A stretch of 64,000 nucleotides of DNA. Source: an uncultured Paracoccaceae bacterium (lineage in GTDB: Bacteria; Pseudomonadota; Alphaproteobacteria; Rhodobacterales; Rhodobacteraceae). The DNA lies in the NCBI GenBank assembly GCA_947503765.1, contig CANNFA010000001.1, forward strand, positions 124,001 through 188,000. The letters are read 5' to 3'. Every line of letters begins with the position of its first letter. The first letter of the stretch is position 1. Below, piece after piece: positions 48,319 through 56,162 of the stretch. The notes beneath the pieces are model-generated. The model worked only from the letters and a program-made list of their open reading frames with translations, did not search any database and was not told the DNA's origin. The position numbers and the translations under genes are program-made.

Positions 48319-48768
48319 TCAGCGCATCTCCTGGGCGATCAGCCCCTCGACCTTGTCCAGCGGGTGGTTGGTGAAGGTCTTGGGGATCTCCATGATCACC
48401 CGCTCGGCGACCTCCTTGTGCATCTTCTCGCGCAGCTCGCCCAGCACGCGCGGCGACGCGGTCAGCACGATATGCTCGAAATCGCCGCGATGGGCGCAGC
48501 GGTACAGGATGTCGGCCAGATCGTCGGCAAAGCGTTCCTTGGCCAGCTCGTGCCAGTCGGTATCATCCATCGCCGAGCGTTGCTGCGCCCCGGTATCCGG
48601 CATCCGCCCCGGCCGGTTCGCCGATTGCTCGCGGTCGGGGGGATTGTCCTGTTCCTCGTGGCGGACCACGTTCAGGTCGAAATCCTGCTCGTCGCCGTCA
48701 TTGCGCAGGAAAAGCGCCTTCTCGCCATCGGCAAGCAGCACCCAGGTTCCCGTTTTCATTCCTGTCAT
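48319..48768 (-). CDS. host attachment family protein
   Basis: 149 residues resembling the family annotated as required for attachment to host cells: TWVLLADGEKALFLRNDGDE at the start, HELAKERFADDLADILYRCA and HIVLTASPRVLGELREKMHKEV in the second half. Cytoplasmic, no signal. The family name comes from a mutant phenotype and the biochemical role is unknown; the fold resembles archaeal eRF1-like domains by some annotation. Preceded by a 75-residue gene in the same unit. Confidence 0.75.
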   Translation of the reverse strand: MTGMKTGTWVLLADGEKALFLRNDGDEQDFDLNVVRHEEQDNPPDREQSANRPGRMPDTGAQQRSAMDDTDWHELAKERFADDLADILYRCAHRGDFEHIVLTASPRVLGELREKMHKEVAERVIMEIPKTFTNHPLDKVEGLIAQEMR

Positions 48769-48780
48769 GGCACCGATTCC

Positions 48781-49008
48781 CTAAACCTTTTCCTTGTCGC
48801 CGCTGTCGTTCTTGTCATGCCCGAGCGGCCGGGTGATGCCCGCCGAGGTCTCGTCGTGGCGCTTTTCCTCGTCGCGGGTGCCGACCTTGCGCTGCAACTC
48901 GCCGCCCTTGCGGCCCTGCCCGTCGGGCGTGTCGATGTCCTCGGGTTTCTGGCCGAGGATTTCCTCTGTCTCGCGGTGTCCGTCCTTGGATCGTGCACGT
49001 TCTGCCAT
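48781..49008 (-). CDS. small hydrophilic hypothetical protein
   Basis: 75 residues, very rich in charged residues (AERARSKDGHRETEEILGQK; KRHDETSAGITRPLGHDKN), probably disordered. An excellent AAGGAGG 6 nt before the ATG makes it a real gene. It is 12 bp upstream of the host-attachment-type gene and probably co-transcribed. Stress-related small proteins have similar composition, but no family is recognised. Confidence 0.7.
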   Translation of the reverse strand: MAERARSKDGHRETEEILGQKPEDIDTPDGQGRKGGELQRKVGTRDEEKRHDETSAGITRPLGHDKNDSGDKEKV

Positions 49009-49085
49009 GTCGTCCTCCTTTGCAGGCCCAACGCGGCGGCGGCGCCCCCTGTTCCGCCCGAAACCGCACCGAAGGGCCGCCCGTG

Positions 49086-49116
49086 AAAAAGCCCGCCCGC
49101 ATCGCTGCGGGCGGGC
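49086..49116 (-). terminator. rho-independent terminator of sodB
   Basis: On the minus strand an 11-bp perfect stem (49106-49116 with 49091-49101, loop 4 nt) is followed by five T residues (49090-49086), 35 bp after the sodB stop. Confidence 0.8.
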
Positions 49117-49150
49117 CGGTCAGTGCCACGCGGTGAAGGCGCGCCGGCGC

Positions 49151-49750
49151 CTACATCCGGCTGGCGACGTTTTCCCAGTTCACCAGCTTGTCGAGGAAGT
49201 TGGTCAGGTAGGCCGGGCGCTTGTTGCGGAAGTCGATGTAGTAGGAATGCTCCCACACATCGCAGCCCAGCAGCGCGGTCTGACCGAAGCAAAGCGGGTT
49301 CACGCCGTTCTCGGTCTTGGTGACCTTCAGGCTGCCATCGGCATCCTTGACCAGCCATGCCCAGCCAGAGCCGAACTGGCCCGCGCCGGCGGCGGCGAAG
49401 TCTTCCTTGAACTTGTCCACCGATCCGAACGCCTCTTTCAGCGCGGATTCCAGTTCGCCCGGCATGCCGGTGCCGCCCGGCGCCATCATTTCCCAGAACT
49501 GGCTGTGGTTCCAGTGCTGGCTGGCATTGTTGAAGATGCCCGACTGCGCCACGGCATTCTTGTCATAGGTGCCCTTGACGATGTCCTCGACCGACTTGTT
49601 TTCCCACTCGGTCCCGGCGATCGCCTTGTTGCCGTTGTCGACATAGGCCTTGTGGTGGATGTCGTGGTGATATTCCAGCGTCTCCTTCGACATGCCGCTG
49701 GCTGCAAGCGCGTCGTGGGCATAGGGAAGATCGGGAAGTTCGAAAGCCAT
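49151..49750 (-). CDS. sodB: superoxide dismutase, Fe type
   Basis: 199 residues. FELPDLPYAHDALAASGMSK start, metal ligands His in HHDIHHKAYV and QHWNHSQFW, Asp/His in CDVWEHSYYID. The residue after the Gly-Gln pair (FGQTALLGCDVWEH) and AGAGQFGSGWAW fit Fe-SOD, though Fe versus Mn use cannot be proven. Monocistronic: own terminator and a divergent neighbour-free start. Confidence 0.95.
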   Translation of the reverse strand: MAFELPDLPYAHDALAASGMSKETLEYHHDIHHKAYVDNGNKAIAGTEWENKSVEDIVKGTYDKNAVAQSGIFNNASQHWNHSQFWEMMAPGGTGMPGELESALKEAFGSVDKFKEDFAAAGAGQFGSGWAWLVKDADGSLKVTKTENGVNPLCFGQTALLGCDVWEHSYYIDFRNKRPAYLTNFLDKLVNWENVASRM

Positions 49751-49874
49751 TGGGGGTCCCCCTTGTCGTTGTGAATTCGTCCACTGCACAGAAATGGCAC
49801 GCTGGCGGATAGGTCAAGGGTGCGGGGCCGAAATGACGTCCCTTGCGCCCCTTGCCATCGTGCGCGCCTGCCGG

Positions 49875-50447
49875 CTAGTCCGGCCAGAAGCCGACTTCGC
49901 CGCCCCTGGCAGCCGCTTCGGTCAGCAGATCGAACATGTAGCGCGCGGCAGAGCGGAAGCACAGCACCTCGAACACGGTATCATCGCGCATCCAGATCGC
50001 CGCCGGCACCTGCGCCAGCCGGGTGCGCCGGAACGTGCCGGGGGTGAAGGCGCCGGGCGACAGGTCGGCGGGGGTCAGCTTGGCCAGCGCCTCGCGCGCA
50101 TCCAGGCCGGTGACGCGGAACAGGCTGCGGGCATCGGACATGTCGGCGACAAGGTGGTGTTCGCCGGCCAGGAAATGGCCAAGTTTTCGCGCAATTTCCG
50201 GCGCTTGCGCGTAAGAGCTCATGAGAAGCAGCTCGTCCGGCGCCATCCAGCAGACCGCGGCCTCGCCCGCATCGGTGGCCCGCCAGGTGCCGGGAAGGTC
50301 CAGTGACAGCGCGTCTTTCACCGCCGCTTTCACCGCGCCGGACCCCAGATCGCCGCGCAGCGCGATCATCCCGCGCGGCGGCATCTCCTCGACCCGGGCG
50401 AAGCCCTCGGATACCGCGCCGCCCAGGGCGCTTGCCGGCTCAGACAT
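49875..50447 (-). CDS. soxG: sarcosine oxidase subunit gamma
   Basis: 190 residues, GcvT-like fold of the small gamma subunit: MIALRGDLGSGAVKAAVKD, CWMAPDELLLMSS, ADMSDARSLFRVTG and LAQVPAAIWMRDDTVFEVLCF. Last gene of the operon; its start overlaps the soxA stop by 8 nt. Together with alpha, beta and delta it oxidises sarcosine to glycine, methylene-THF and H2O2. Confidence 0.93.
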   Translation of the reverse strand: MSEPASALGGAVSEGFARVEEMPPRGMIALRGDLGSGAVKAAVKDALSLDLPGTWRATDAGEAAVCWMAPDELLLMSSYAQAPEIARKLGHFLAGEHHLVADMSDARSLFRVTGLDAREALAKLTPADLSPGAFTPGTFRRTRLAQVPAAIWMRDDTVFEVLCFRSAARYMFDLLTEAAARGGEVGFWPD

Positions 50448-53400
50448 TCTGCTTCTCCCCGTCCGGGTCGTAGAACACCGTGGACACGATGCGCGCTTCC
50501 ACCTCGGTGCCGTCCAGCCGGGCGAACCGGATCACCTCGCCCATCCTGTCGGGGCCGCGATGCACCAGCCCCATGGCGATCCCCCGGCCCAGCACCGGCG
50601 AATAATAGGTCGAGGTCACGCGCCCCTGCGTGCGCCGCTGGCCATTGGCGTTCTCGCCCTCGGCCAGCGCCAGCGCGCCATCGGGCAGGACCGAGCCGTC
50701 AAGCGTCTCCAGTCCCACCAGTTTCCAGCGGTCCGGGTCGGTCATATGCGCACGCGCCTGCGCGCGCTTGCCGATATAATCGTCCTTCTTCTTCGAGATC
50801 GCCCAGTTCAGCCCCAGATCCTGCGGAATCACGGTGCCGTCGGTCTCGTCCCCGATCATGATGAAGCCCTTTTCGGCCCGCAGCACATGCAGCGCCTCGG
50901 TCCCGTAAGGCATCGCACCGAATTCGCGCCCGGCGAGGGCCAGCGCATCCCAAAGCGCACGGCCCTGCGCCGCCTTGACCGCGATCTCGAACGACAATTC
51001 GCCGGAAAAGCTGATGCGGAACACCCGCACGTCGAACCCGCCAAGCGTACCGTTCGCCCAGGACATGAACGGCATGGCGTCCTTCGACAGGTCCATCCCG
51101 CCCAGCAGATCCAGCACCTCGCGCGCCCTGGGGCCGACCACGCCGATCTGCGCGTATTGCTCGGTCAGGTTGGCGGTGAAAACCTGCCAGTCCCACCATT
51201 CGGTCTGAAGCCATTCCTCCATGTGGGCATGGATCGCGTCGGCGCCGCCGGTGGTGGTGTGGCACAGCCATTCATCCTCGGACAGACGGGCCACCACGCC
51301 GTCATCGATCAGGAAACCGTTCTCGCTGCACATCAGCCCGTAGCGGCAGCACCCGACCTTCAGGCTCGACATCATGTTCGTATACATCATGTCGAGGAAC
51401 CGGCCCGCATCCGGGCCCTTGACCAGGATCTTGCCCAGCGTGGATGCGTCAAGCAAACCAACGGCTTCGCGGGTGTTCTTTACCTCGCGCATGACCGCGT
51501 CTTCGACGCTTTCGTCGCCTCGCCGGTAGCAATAGGGCCGCCGCCACTGGCCCACCGGTTCCCAATGCGCGCCGTTGATGCTGTGCCAGTCATGCATCGC
51601 CGTGCGGCGCAGCGGCTGGAACAGATCGCCCCGCGCCTCGCCGGCGATGGAGCCGAAGGAAATCGGCGTATAGGGCGGGCGGAAGGTGGTCGTGCCGACC
51701 TCGGGGATGGGTGCATTCAGTGCATTAGAAAGCACCGCCAATCCGTTGATGTTGCTCAGCTTCCCCTGATCTGTCGCCATGCCCAGCGTGGTGTAGCGTT
51801 TCGTGTGCTCGACGCTCTCGTAGCCTTCGCGCGCGGCAAGCTGCACATCGGACACCTTCACGTCGTTCTGGTAATCCAGCCACATCTTGGCGCGCAGCTC
51901 GGGCCCCGCGCCCTGCGGCATGATCCAGACCGGCAGGATCGGCGCGGGGGTCTCGGACTCGGCCGCGGCATCCGCACCGGCATCGGCCAGCACCTCGGCC
52001 GTGCTCATCGCGCCATTCGCCGCCCCCGCCACGCGCACGAAGGCGGCCCCGTCAGCGCCGGTCGGCGCGCGGTCCGGGTCGGGGCGAAAGAACGCCTGCG
52101 CCTCGTCCCAGACCAGCTTGCCGCCGCAATGCGACCACAGGTGCACGGCCGGCGACCAGCCGCCCGACATCGCCACCGCATCGCATCCGATTTCCTCGAG
52201 CACCGCGCCCTCGCCCGCCTGGCCGGTGATCGCCACGCCGGTCACTCGCGCGCGGCCCTTGACCGATGCGATGGCGCGCCCGGTCTCGACCCTTATGCCG
52301 GCATCGCGCACCTGCTGGATCAGCGCGCTTTGCGGCGCGGTACGCGCGTCGATCACGGCGGGCACCTGCAACCCGGCCGAGTGCAGCGCCAGCGCCGTGC
52401 GATAGGCGTCGTCGTTGTTGGTCACGATCACCGTGCGGTCGCCGGGCGACACCGCCCAGTTCACCACGTAATCGCGCACCGCGCCGGCCAGCATCACACC
52501 GGGCAGATCGTTGCCGGCAAAGGACAGCGGCCGCTCGATGGCGCCCGTGGCCACCACGACCTGCCGCGCGCGGATCTTCCACAGCCGGTGGCGCGGGCCG
52601 TCCGCGTCCGGCGCGTGATCGGTCAGCCGCTCATAGGCCAGCACGTAGCCGTGATCGTAGATGCCGGCCCCCATGCAGCGGGTGCGCATCCGCACATTGT
52701 CTTTCACGTCAAGCTCTTGGACGGCGTTCTTCACCCAGCCTTCGGGATCCGCACCGCCGATCCGGCCGCCATCGACCGGGGCACGCCCGCCCCAATGCGC
52801 GGTCTGCTCGATCAGCAGCACCGTGCCGCCCGCATCCGCCGCGCGCCGCGCCGCCGTCAGCCCGGCAAGGCCGCCGCCGATCACCAGCGTGTCGACATGG
52901 GCGTGAAAATGTTCGTAGCGGTCGGCGTCGCGCTCCTTCGGCACCCGCCCCAGCCCGGCGGATTTGCGGATCACCGGCTCGAACAGGTGCTTCCAGGCCG
53001 CGCGCGGCTGCATGAAGGTCTTGTAGTAGAACCCCGCCGGCAGGAACCGCGCGGCGTAATTGTTCACCACGCCCACGTCGAATTCGAGGCTGGGCCAGTG
53101 GTTCTGGCTGTCCGCGCGCAGCCCGTCATACAGCTCCTGCGTGGTGGCGCGCTGGTTCGGCTCGAACCTCGCCCCCTCGCCGACATTCATCAGCGCGTTC
53201 GGCTCTTCCGCGCCCGAGGCCACGACGCCGCGCGGGCGGTGATACTTGAACGAGCGGCCCATCAGCACCTGCCCCTCGCCCAGCAGCGCCGAGGCCAGCG
53301 TGTCGCCCTCGAAGCCGCGCATGTGCCGGCCGTTGAAGATGAAATCCAGCGCCCGGTTCCGGTTCAGAAGCCGCCCGCCCTTTGCCAGCCGTGTACTCAT
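50440..53400 (-). CDS. soxA: sarcosine oxidase subunit alpha
   Basis: 986 residues. N-terminal ferredoxin-like domain (FNGRHMRGFEGDTLASALLG; FKYHRPRGV), central NAD-binding domain (VDTLVIGGGLAGLTAARRA), and C-terminal GcvT/aminomethyltransferase domain (about 600-986) that receives formaldehyde onto tetrahydrofolate. Length and domain order match heterotetrameric enzymes. ATG at 53400 overlaps the soxD stop (ATGA). Confidence 0.96.
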   Translation of the reverse strand: MSTRLAKGGRLLNRNRALDFIFNGRHMRGFEGDTLASALLGEGQVLMGRSFKYHRPRGVVASGAEEPNALMNVGEGARFEPNQRATTQELYDGLRADSQNHWPSLEFDVGVVNNYAARFLPAGFYYKTFMQPRAAWKHLFEPVIRKSAGLGRVPKERDADRYEHFHAHVDTLVIGGGLAGLTAARRAADAGGTVLLIEQTAHWGGRAPVDGGRIGGADPEGWVKNAVQELDVKDNVRMRTRCMGAGIYDHGYVLAYERLTDHAPDADGPRHRLWKIRARQVVVATGAIERPLSFAGNDLPGVMLAGAVRDYVVNWAVSPGDRTVIVTNNDDAYRTALALHSAGLQVPAVIDARTAPQSALIQQVRDAGIRVETGRAIASVKGRARVTGVAITGQAGEGAVLEEIGCDAVAMSGGWSPAVHLWSHCGGKLVWDEAQAFFRPDPDRAPTGADGAAFVRVAGAANGAMSTAEVLADAGADAAAESETPAPILPVWIMPQGAGPELRAKMWLDYQNDVKVSDVQLAAREGYESVEHTKRYTTLGMATDQGKLSNINGLAVLSNALNAPIPEVGTTTFRPPYTPISFGSIAGEARGDLFQPLRRTAMHDWHSINGAHWEPVGQWRRPYCYRRGDESVEDAVMREVKNTREAVGLLDASTLGKILVKGPDAGRFLDMMYTNMMSSLKVGCCRYGLMCSENGFLIDDGVVARLSEDEWLCHTTTGGADAIHAHMEEWLQTEWWDWQVFTANLTEQYAQIGVVGPRAREVLDLLGGMDLSKDAMPFMSWANGTLGGFDVRVFRISFSGELSFEIAVKAAQGRALWDALALAGREFGAMPYGTEALHVLRAEKGFIMIGDETDGTVIPQDLGLNWAISKKKDDYIGKRAQARAHMTDPDRWKLVGLETLDGSVLPDGALALAEGENANGQRRTQGRVTSTYYSPVLGRGIAMGLVHRGPDRMGEVIRFARLDGTEVEARIVSTVFYDPDGEKQNV

Positions 53401-53726
53401 GTGAAATCCCTCCAGCGCCAGCCCGGCCGCTTCGCCGAGATCGCGGCAAGCAGGTCGGCGGGCGGCTCGGTCACCTGCGCGGGATAGGTGCCGAACACCT
53501 CCATCGTGACGGTGCAGCGGGCGGCGTGAAACCACTTGCCGCAGCCGGCCGCGTGACGCCAGCGCTCGAAATGCACGCCGCGCGGGTTCTCGCGGACGAA
53601 CAGATAGTCGTGGAACGCGTCCTCGGACGCCTCCGGCCCGCGGCGCACCAGATGCGCCTCGCCGCCGGGGGCAAGCTCGGTCTCGTCGGCATCCACGCCG
53701 CAATAGGGGCAGTGCAGGATCAGCAT
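53397..53726 (-). CDS. soxD: sarcosine oxidase subunit delta, regenerated copy
   Basis: 109 residues, complete: zinc-ribbon cysteines in CPYCG and CGKWFHAARC, FERWRHAAGC. The first 24 codons are one copy of a 72-bp repeat. Its native leader was separated by the inserted gene, so it now starts behind insert-derived sequence; the best ribosome site is AAAGGA about 13 nt before the ATG, weaker than the original. Delta binds zinc and closes the heterotetramer. Confidence 0.93.
   Translation of the reverse strand: MLILHCPYCGVDADETELAPGGEAHLVRRGPEASEDAFHDYLFVRENPRGVHFERWRHAAGCGKWFHAARCTVTMEVFGTYPAQVTEPPADLLAAISAKRPGWRWRDFT
53655..53726 (-). repeat. 72-bp direct repeat, copy adjoining complete soxD
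   Basis: Identical at all 72 positions to 54185-54256, offset 530 bp. On the minus strand it is exactly soxD codons 1-24 (from the start ATG to the GCG of Ala24). Bases on both sides differ between the copies. Confidence 0.95.
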
Positions 53727-54184
53727 CAGATTATTGCTTTCCTTTCAAAATGTTCATTTGTTCACCTAGCCCCAGAAGCCCTTGGTCAGCAGTATCAGAA
53801 CCCCAAAAACTGTAAGAGAAAAAACATACACCTTTTTTAGGTAGCCACTCAAGAAAACTCGATCTCTTAGAGGCCAGCGAATATTTGGTGACGGCTCATT
53901 GGAGTTATTCAAAAATATTTGATCCAACACATACTCTTCATCAGCTCTGGATGTTGCCGCAAAAGCAGCTACCATTGCGACATAGCCGTATACACCAATA
54001 TGGCCATCCTCAAGAAAACTCGCAATTGTCAACACAATAGGCGCTACACCCGCCAGAAAAACCGCCTCCAAGAAGGCGCCTTTTCGTTCTTTGCGTAGTT
54101 TCCTAATTGCGTCGTGTTGAAAGAACCTATCTCGTTCTTGAATTAGTCTAATACGCTTCGAGATTTCTTCCGCTGCCATCAGAA
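53727..54184 (-). mobile_element. 458-bp AT-rich insert between the soxD repeats (single-gene cassette)
   Basis: Lies between two perfect 72-bp copies of the soxD 5' end. My hand count gives 198 G+C of 458 (about 43%), far below the surrounding sequence, so it is foreign. It holds one gene (53766-54179), a 39-nt tail before the regenerated soxD and no recombinase, terminal inverted repeats or RNA I can identify. Insertion followed by, or coupled to, duplication of the first 24 codons left a functional soxD. The mechanism is unknown: recombination with a circle carrying the soxD start, or a long target duplication, would both give this structure. Confidence 0.8.
53766..54179 (-). CDS. inserted small membrane protein of unknown function
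   Basis: 137 residues: basic amphipathic N-terminus (EEISKRIRLIQERDRFFQHD, about 4-34), helices at about 36-56 (AFLEAVFLAGVAPIVLTIAS), 61-77 and 117-133 (VYVFSLTVFGVLILLT), with a polar loop between the second and third (DEEYVLDQIFLNNSNEPSPN). No known domain recognised. The ATG is at 54179; the preceding stop of the truncated soxD frame shares its A (TGATG), so translation should be coupled to the soxD leader. Codon use is AT-rich, unlike neighbours. Small membrane proteins of conflict systems have a similar shape, but nothing here proves such a role. Confidence 0.82.
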   Translation of the reverse strand: MAAEEISKRIRLIQERDRFFQHDAIRKLRKERKGAFLEAVFLAGVAPIVLTIASFLEDGHIGVYGYVAMVAAFAATSRADEEYVLDQIFLNNSNEPSPNIRWPLRDRVFLSGYLKKVYVFSLTVFGVLILLTKGFWG

Positions 54185-54256
54185 CGCCTCGCCGCCGGGG
54201 GCAAGCTCGGTCTCGTCGGCATCCACGCCGCAATAGGGGCAGTGCAGGATCAGCAT
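54179..54256 (-). pseudogene. truncated soxD 5' end acting as leader peptide
   Basis: Codons 1-24 of soxD plus one new Phe codon and TGA: a 25-residue frame (MLILHCPYCGVDADETELAP...) that keeps CPYCG but lacks the rest. It retains what must be the original ribosome site, CAGGAG 7 nt upstream. Its stop overlaps the ATG of the inserted gene. Whether the peptide has a role is unknown; it at least delivers ribosomes to the insert gene. Confidence 0.85.
54185..54256 (-). repeat. 72-bp direct repeat, upstream copy
   Basis: Second copy of soxD codons 1-24, identical to 53655-53726, attached to the native soxB-side upstream sequence. Confidence 0.95.
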
Positions 54257-54298
54257 GGCAAGGCTCCTGTCGGGCAAGAGGCGGGGCTGGCCGCGCGG

Positions 54299-54565
54299 TC
54301 AGTCGGCCGCCTCCGGCACGCCGGCGACCGGGGCGTCGGGGCCTGCGCCGCTGGCCGGGCCGGTATGGGGCTGTGCCGAAATCTCGGCCTCGATCGCGGC
54401 TTCGGGGCCGGTATCGGCCGGCGCGCCGCCCGGATGGGTATCGGCCGTGCCATCGCCGCCGGCCGGCCCGAAAAACACCAGTGCCAGCAGCATGAGCGCC
54501 GCGACCCCGACGAGCCAGAACCAGACGTCGCGTTTCCTGCGGGCGGATTTTCCGGGCTCGAACAT
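54299..54565 (-). CDS. small membrane-anchored acidic protein between soxB and soxD
   Basis: 88 residues from the ATG at 54565 with AAGGAG 9 nt upstream. Basic start (MFEPGKSARRKRDVW), one helix (FWLVGVAALMLLALVFFG), then a Gly/Ala/Pro/Asp-rich acidic tail outside the membrane. It sits between soxB and the soxD repeat, not part of the standard soxBDAG set. Function unknown. Confidence 0.7.
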   Translation of the reverse strand: MFEPGKSARRKRDVWFWLVGVAALMLLALVFFGPAGGDGTADTHPGGAPADTGPEAAIEAEISAQPHTGPASGAGPDAPVAGVPEAAD

Positions 54566-54692
54566 GGCGGAGGCTCCTTTCGCCCCGCACCACCTAGGCC
54601 GTGCGCCCCTGCCCGGCCAGTCGCCGGCCCCGCGCCTGAGCAAGACCCCGCCGGAACCGGCCCGCCCGCGTGCGTGCCGCAGCCGTACCCGG

Positions 54693-55937
54693 TCAATGCG
54701 CCACCCCGGCGGCAACGCTTTCATCGACGAAGCGCCCCTCGCGGAACCGGTCCAGCCCGAACGCCGCGGCCAGCGGCGAGGCGCCCTTTGCCATCAGTTC
54801 CGCCATCGCCCAGCCCGATCCGGGGATCGCCTTGAACCCGCCGGTGCCCCAGCCGGCATTGATGAAACACCCCTCGACCGGCGTTTTCGACAGGATCGGC
54901 GAGCGGTCGCCGGTCATGTCCACGATCCCGCCCCATTGGCGCAGCATCTTCAGCCGGCTGATGATCGGGAAGGTTTCCACCAGCGCGCGCACGGTTTCCT
55001 CGATATGGTGAAAGCTGCCGCGCTGGGTGTAGTTGTTGTAGCCGTCCGCGCCGCCGCCGATCACCATCTCGCCCTTGTCGGACTGGCTCATGTAGCCGTG
55101 CACGGTGTTGGCCATCACCACCACGTCCATGCAGGGCTTGATCGGCTCGGACACCAGCGCCTGCAAGGCCACGCTCTCGATCGGCAGCCGAAAGCCGAGC
55201 ATGTCGGCCAGCACGCCCGAATGACCCGCCACCACGATGCCCAGCTTGCCGCAGCCGATATCGCCGCGGGTGGTGGTCACGCCCCGCACGCGGCCGCCCT
55301 CGGTGCGGATGCCCGTCACCTCGGTGCGTTGCAGGATGTGCATCCCCATGTCGGAACAGGCCCGCGCATAGCCCCAGGCCACCGCGTCGTGCCGCGCCGT
55401 GCCGCCGCGCGCCTGCCACAGCGCGCCGAGAACGGGATAGCGCGGCCCGCCCACATGGATGATCGGGCACAGTTCCTTGACCCGCTCGGGGGTGATGAAT
55501 TCGGTCGTCACCCCCTGAAGCGCGTTGGCATGGGCCGTGCGCTTCCAGCCGCGCACCTCGGCCTCCGTCTGGGCCAGCATCATCACGCCGCGCGGGCTGA
55601 ACATCAGGTTGTAGTTCAGGTCCTGGCTGAGCGTCTCGTAGAGGCTGCGGGACTTCTCGAAGATCGCGGCGGACGGATCCTGAAGGTAGTTGGAACGGAT
55701 GATCGTGGTGTTGCGCCCGGTATTGCCGCCGCCAAGCCACCCCTTCTCGATCACCGCGACATTGGTGATGCCGAAATTCCGCCCCAGGTAATAGGCCGTC
55801 GCCAGCCCGTGCCCGCCGGCACCGACGATCACCACGTCATAGCGCGATTTCGGCTCGGGCGCGGCCCAGGCGCGGGGCCAGCCGCGATGCTGGCGCAGCG
55901 CCTCGCGCGCGATGGCGAAGGCCGAATAGCGTTTCAT
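54693..55937 (-). CDS. soxB: sarcosine oxidase subunit beta
   Basis: 414-residue flavoprotein (DAO fold). N-terminal VVIVGAGGHGLATAYYLG binds FAD; GGGNTGRNTTIIRSNY includes the region for covalent FMN attachment; C-terminal NAGWGTGGFKAIPGSGWAMA closes the FAD site. Oxidises sarcosine; first gene of the operon. Divergent from ccmI with a 225-bp gap. Confidence 0.95.
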   Translation of the reverse strand: MKRYSAFAIAREALRQHRGWPRAWAAPEPKSRYDVVIVGAGGHGLATAYYLGRNFGITNVAVIEKGWLGGGNTGRNTTIIRSNYLQDPSAAIFEKSRSLYETLSQDLNYNLMFSPRGVMMLAQTEAEVRGWKRTAHANALQGVTTEFITPERVKELCPIIHVGGPRYPVLGALWQARGGTARHDAVAWGYARACSDMGMHILQRTEVTGIRTEGGRVRGVTTTRGDIGCGKLGIVVAGHSGVLADMLGFRLPIESVALQALVSEPIKPCMDVVVMANTVHGYMSQSDKGEMVIGGGADGYNNYTQRGSFHHIEETVRALVETFPIISRLKMLRQWGGIVDMTGDRSPILSKTPVEGCFINAGWGTGGFKAIPGSGWAMAELMAKGASPLAAAFGLDRFREGRFVDESVAAGVAH

Positions 55938-56162
55938 GGGCGAATCCCCCCGAGGCTAGGCATTTCCTTTTGCAGCGGGCAAAGCGCCCTGCCAAGGCGT
56001 TGCGCGGCATTTGCCCCCGTTTTTGCGACATCCGCTCCGGGGCGTGTCGCCGCAGACCGCTCAAGAACCCGTGGGGGGCCGCGAATGGGGGTTTTGCGCG
56101 CGGGCCGCAATGGCTAGATGGTCGCCGGGGGCAAGGATCGCCCCCGAAGACGCGGGGGACGC

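Noticed and set aside
50221-53487. Very long open frame on the plus strand opposite soxA
   Set aside because: Arg/His/Gln-rich translation without motifs, caused by high GC; the minus strand encodes a recognisable full-length SoxA.
53727-54184. Group I/II intron or IS element in soxD
   Set aside because: Too short, no transposase, no terminal inverted repeats, and the host gene is restored at DNA level by a repeat, not by splicing.
53655-54256. Assembly duplication as explanation of the soxD repeat
   Set aside because: The copies are separated by 458 bp of foreign AT-rich sequence with its own intact gene, which a simple assembly duplication would not create; still worth checking in reads.
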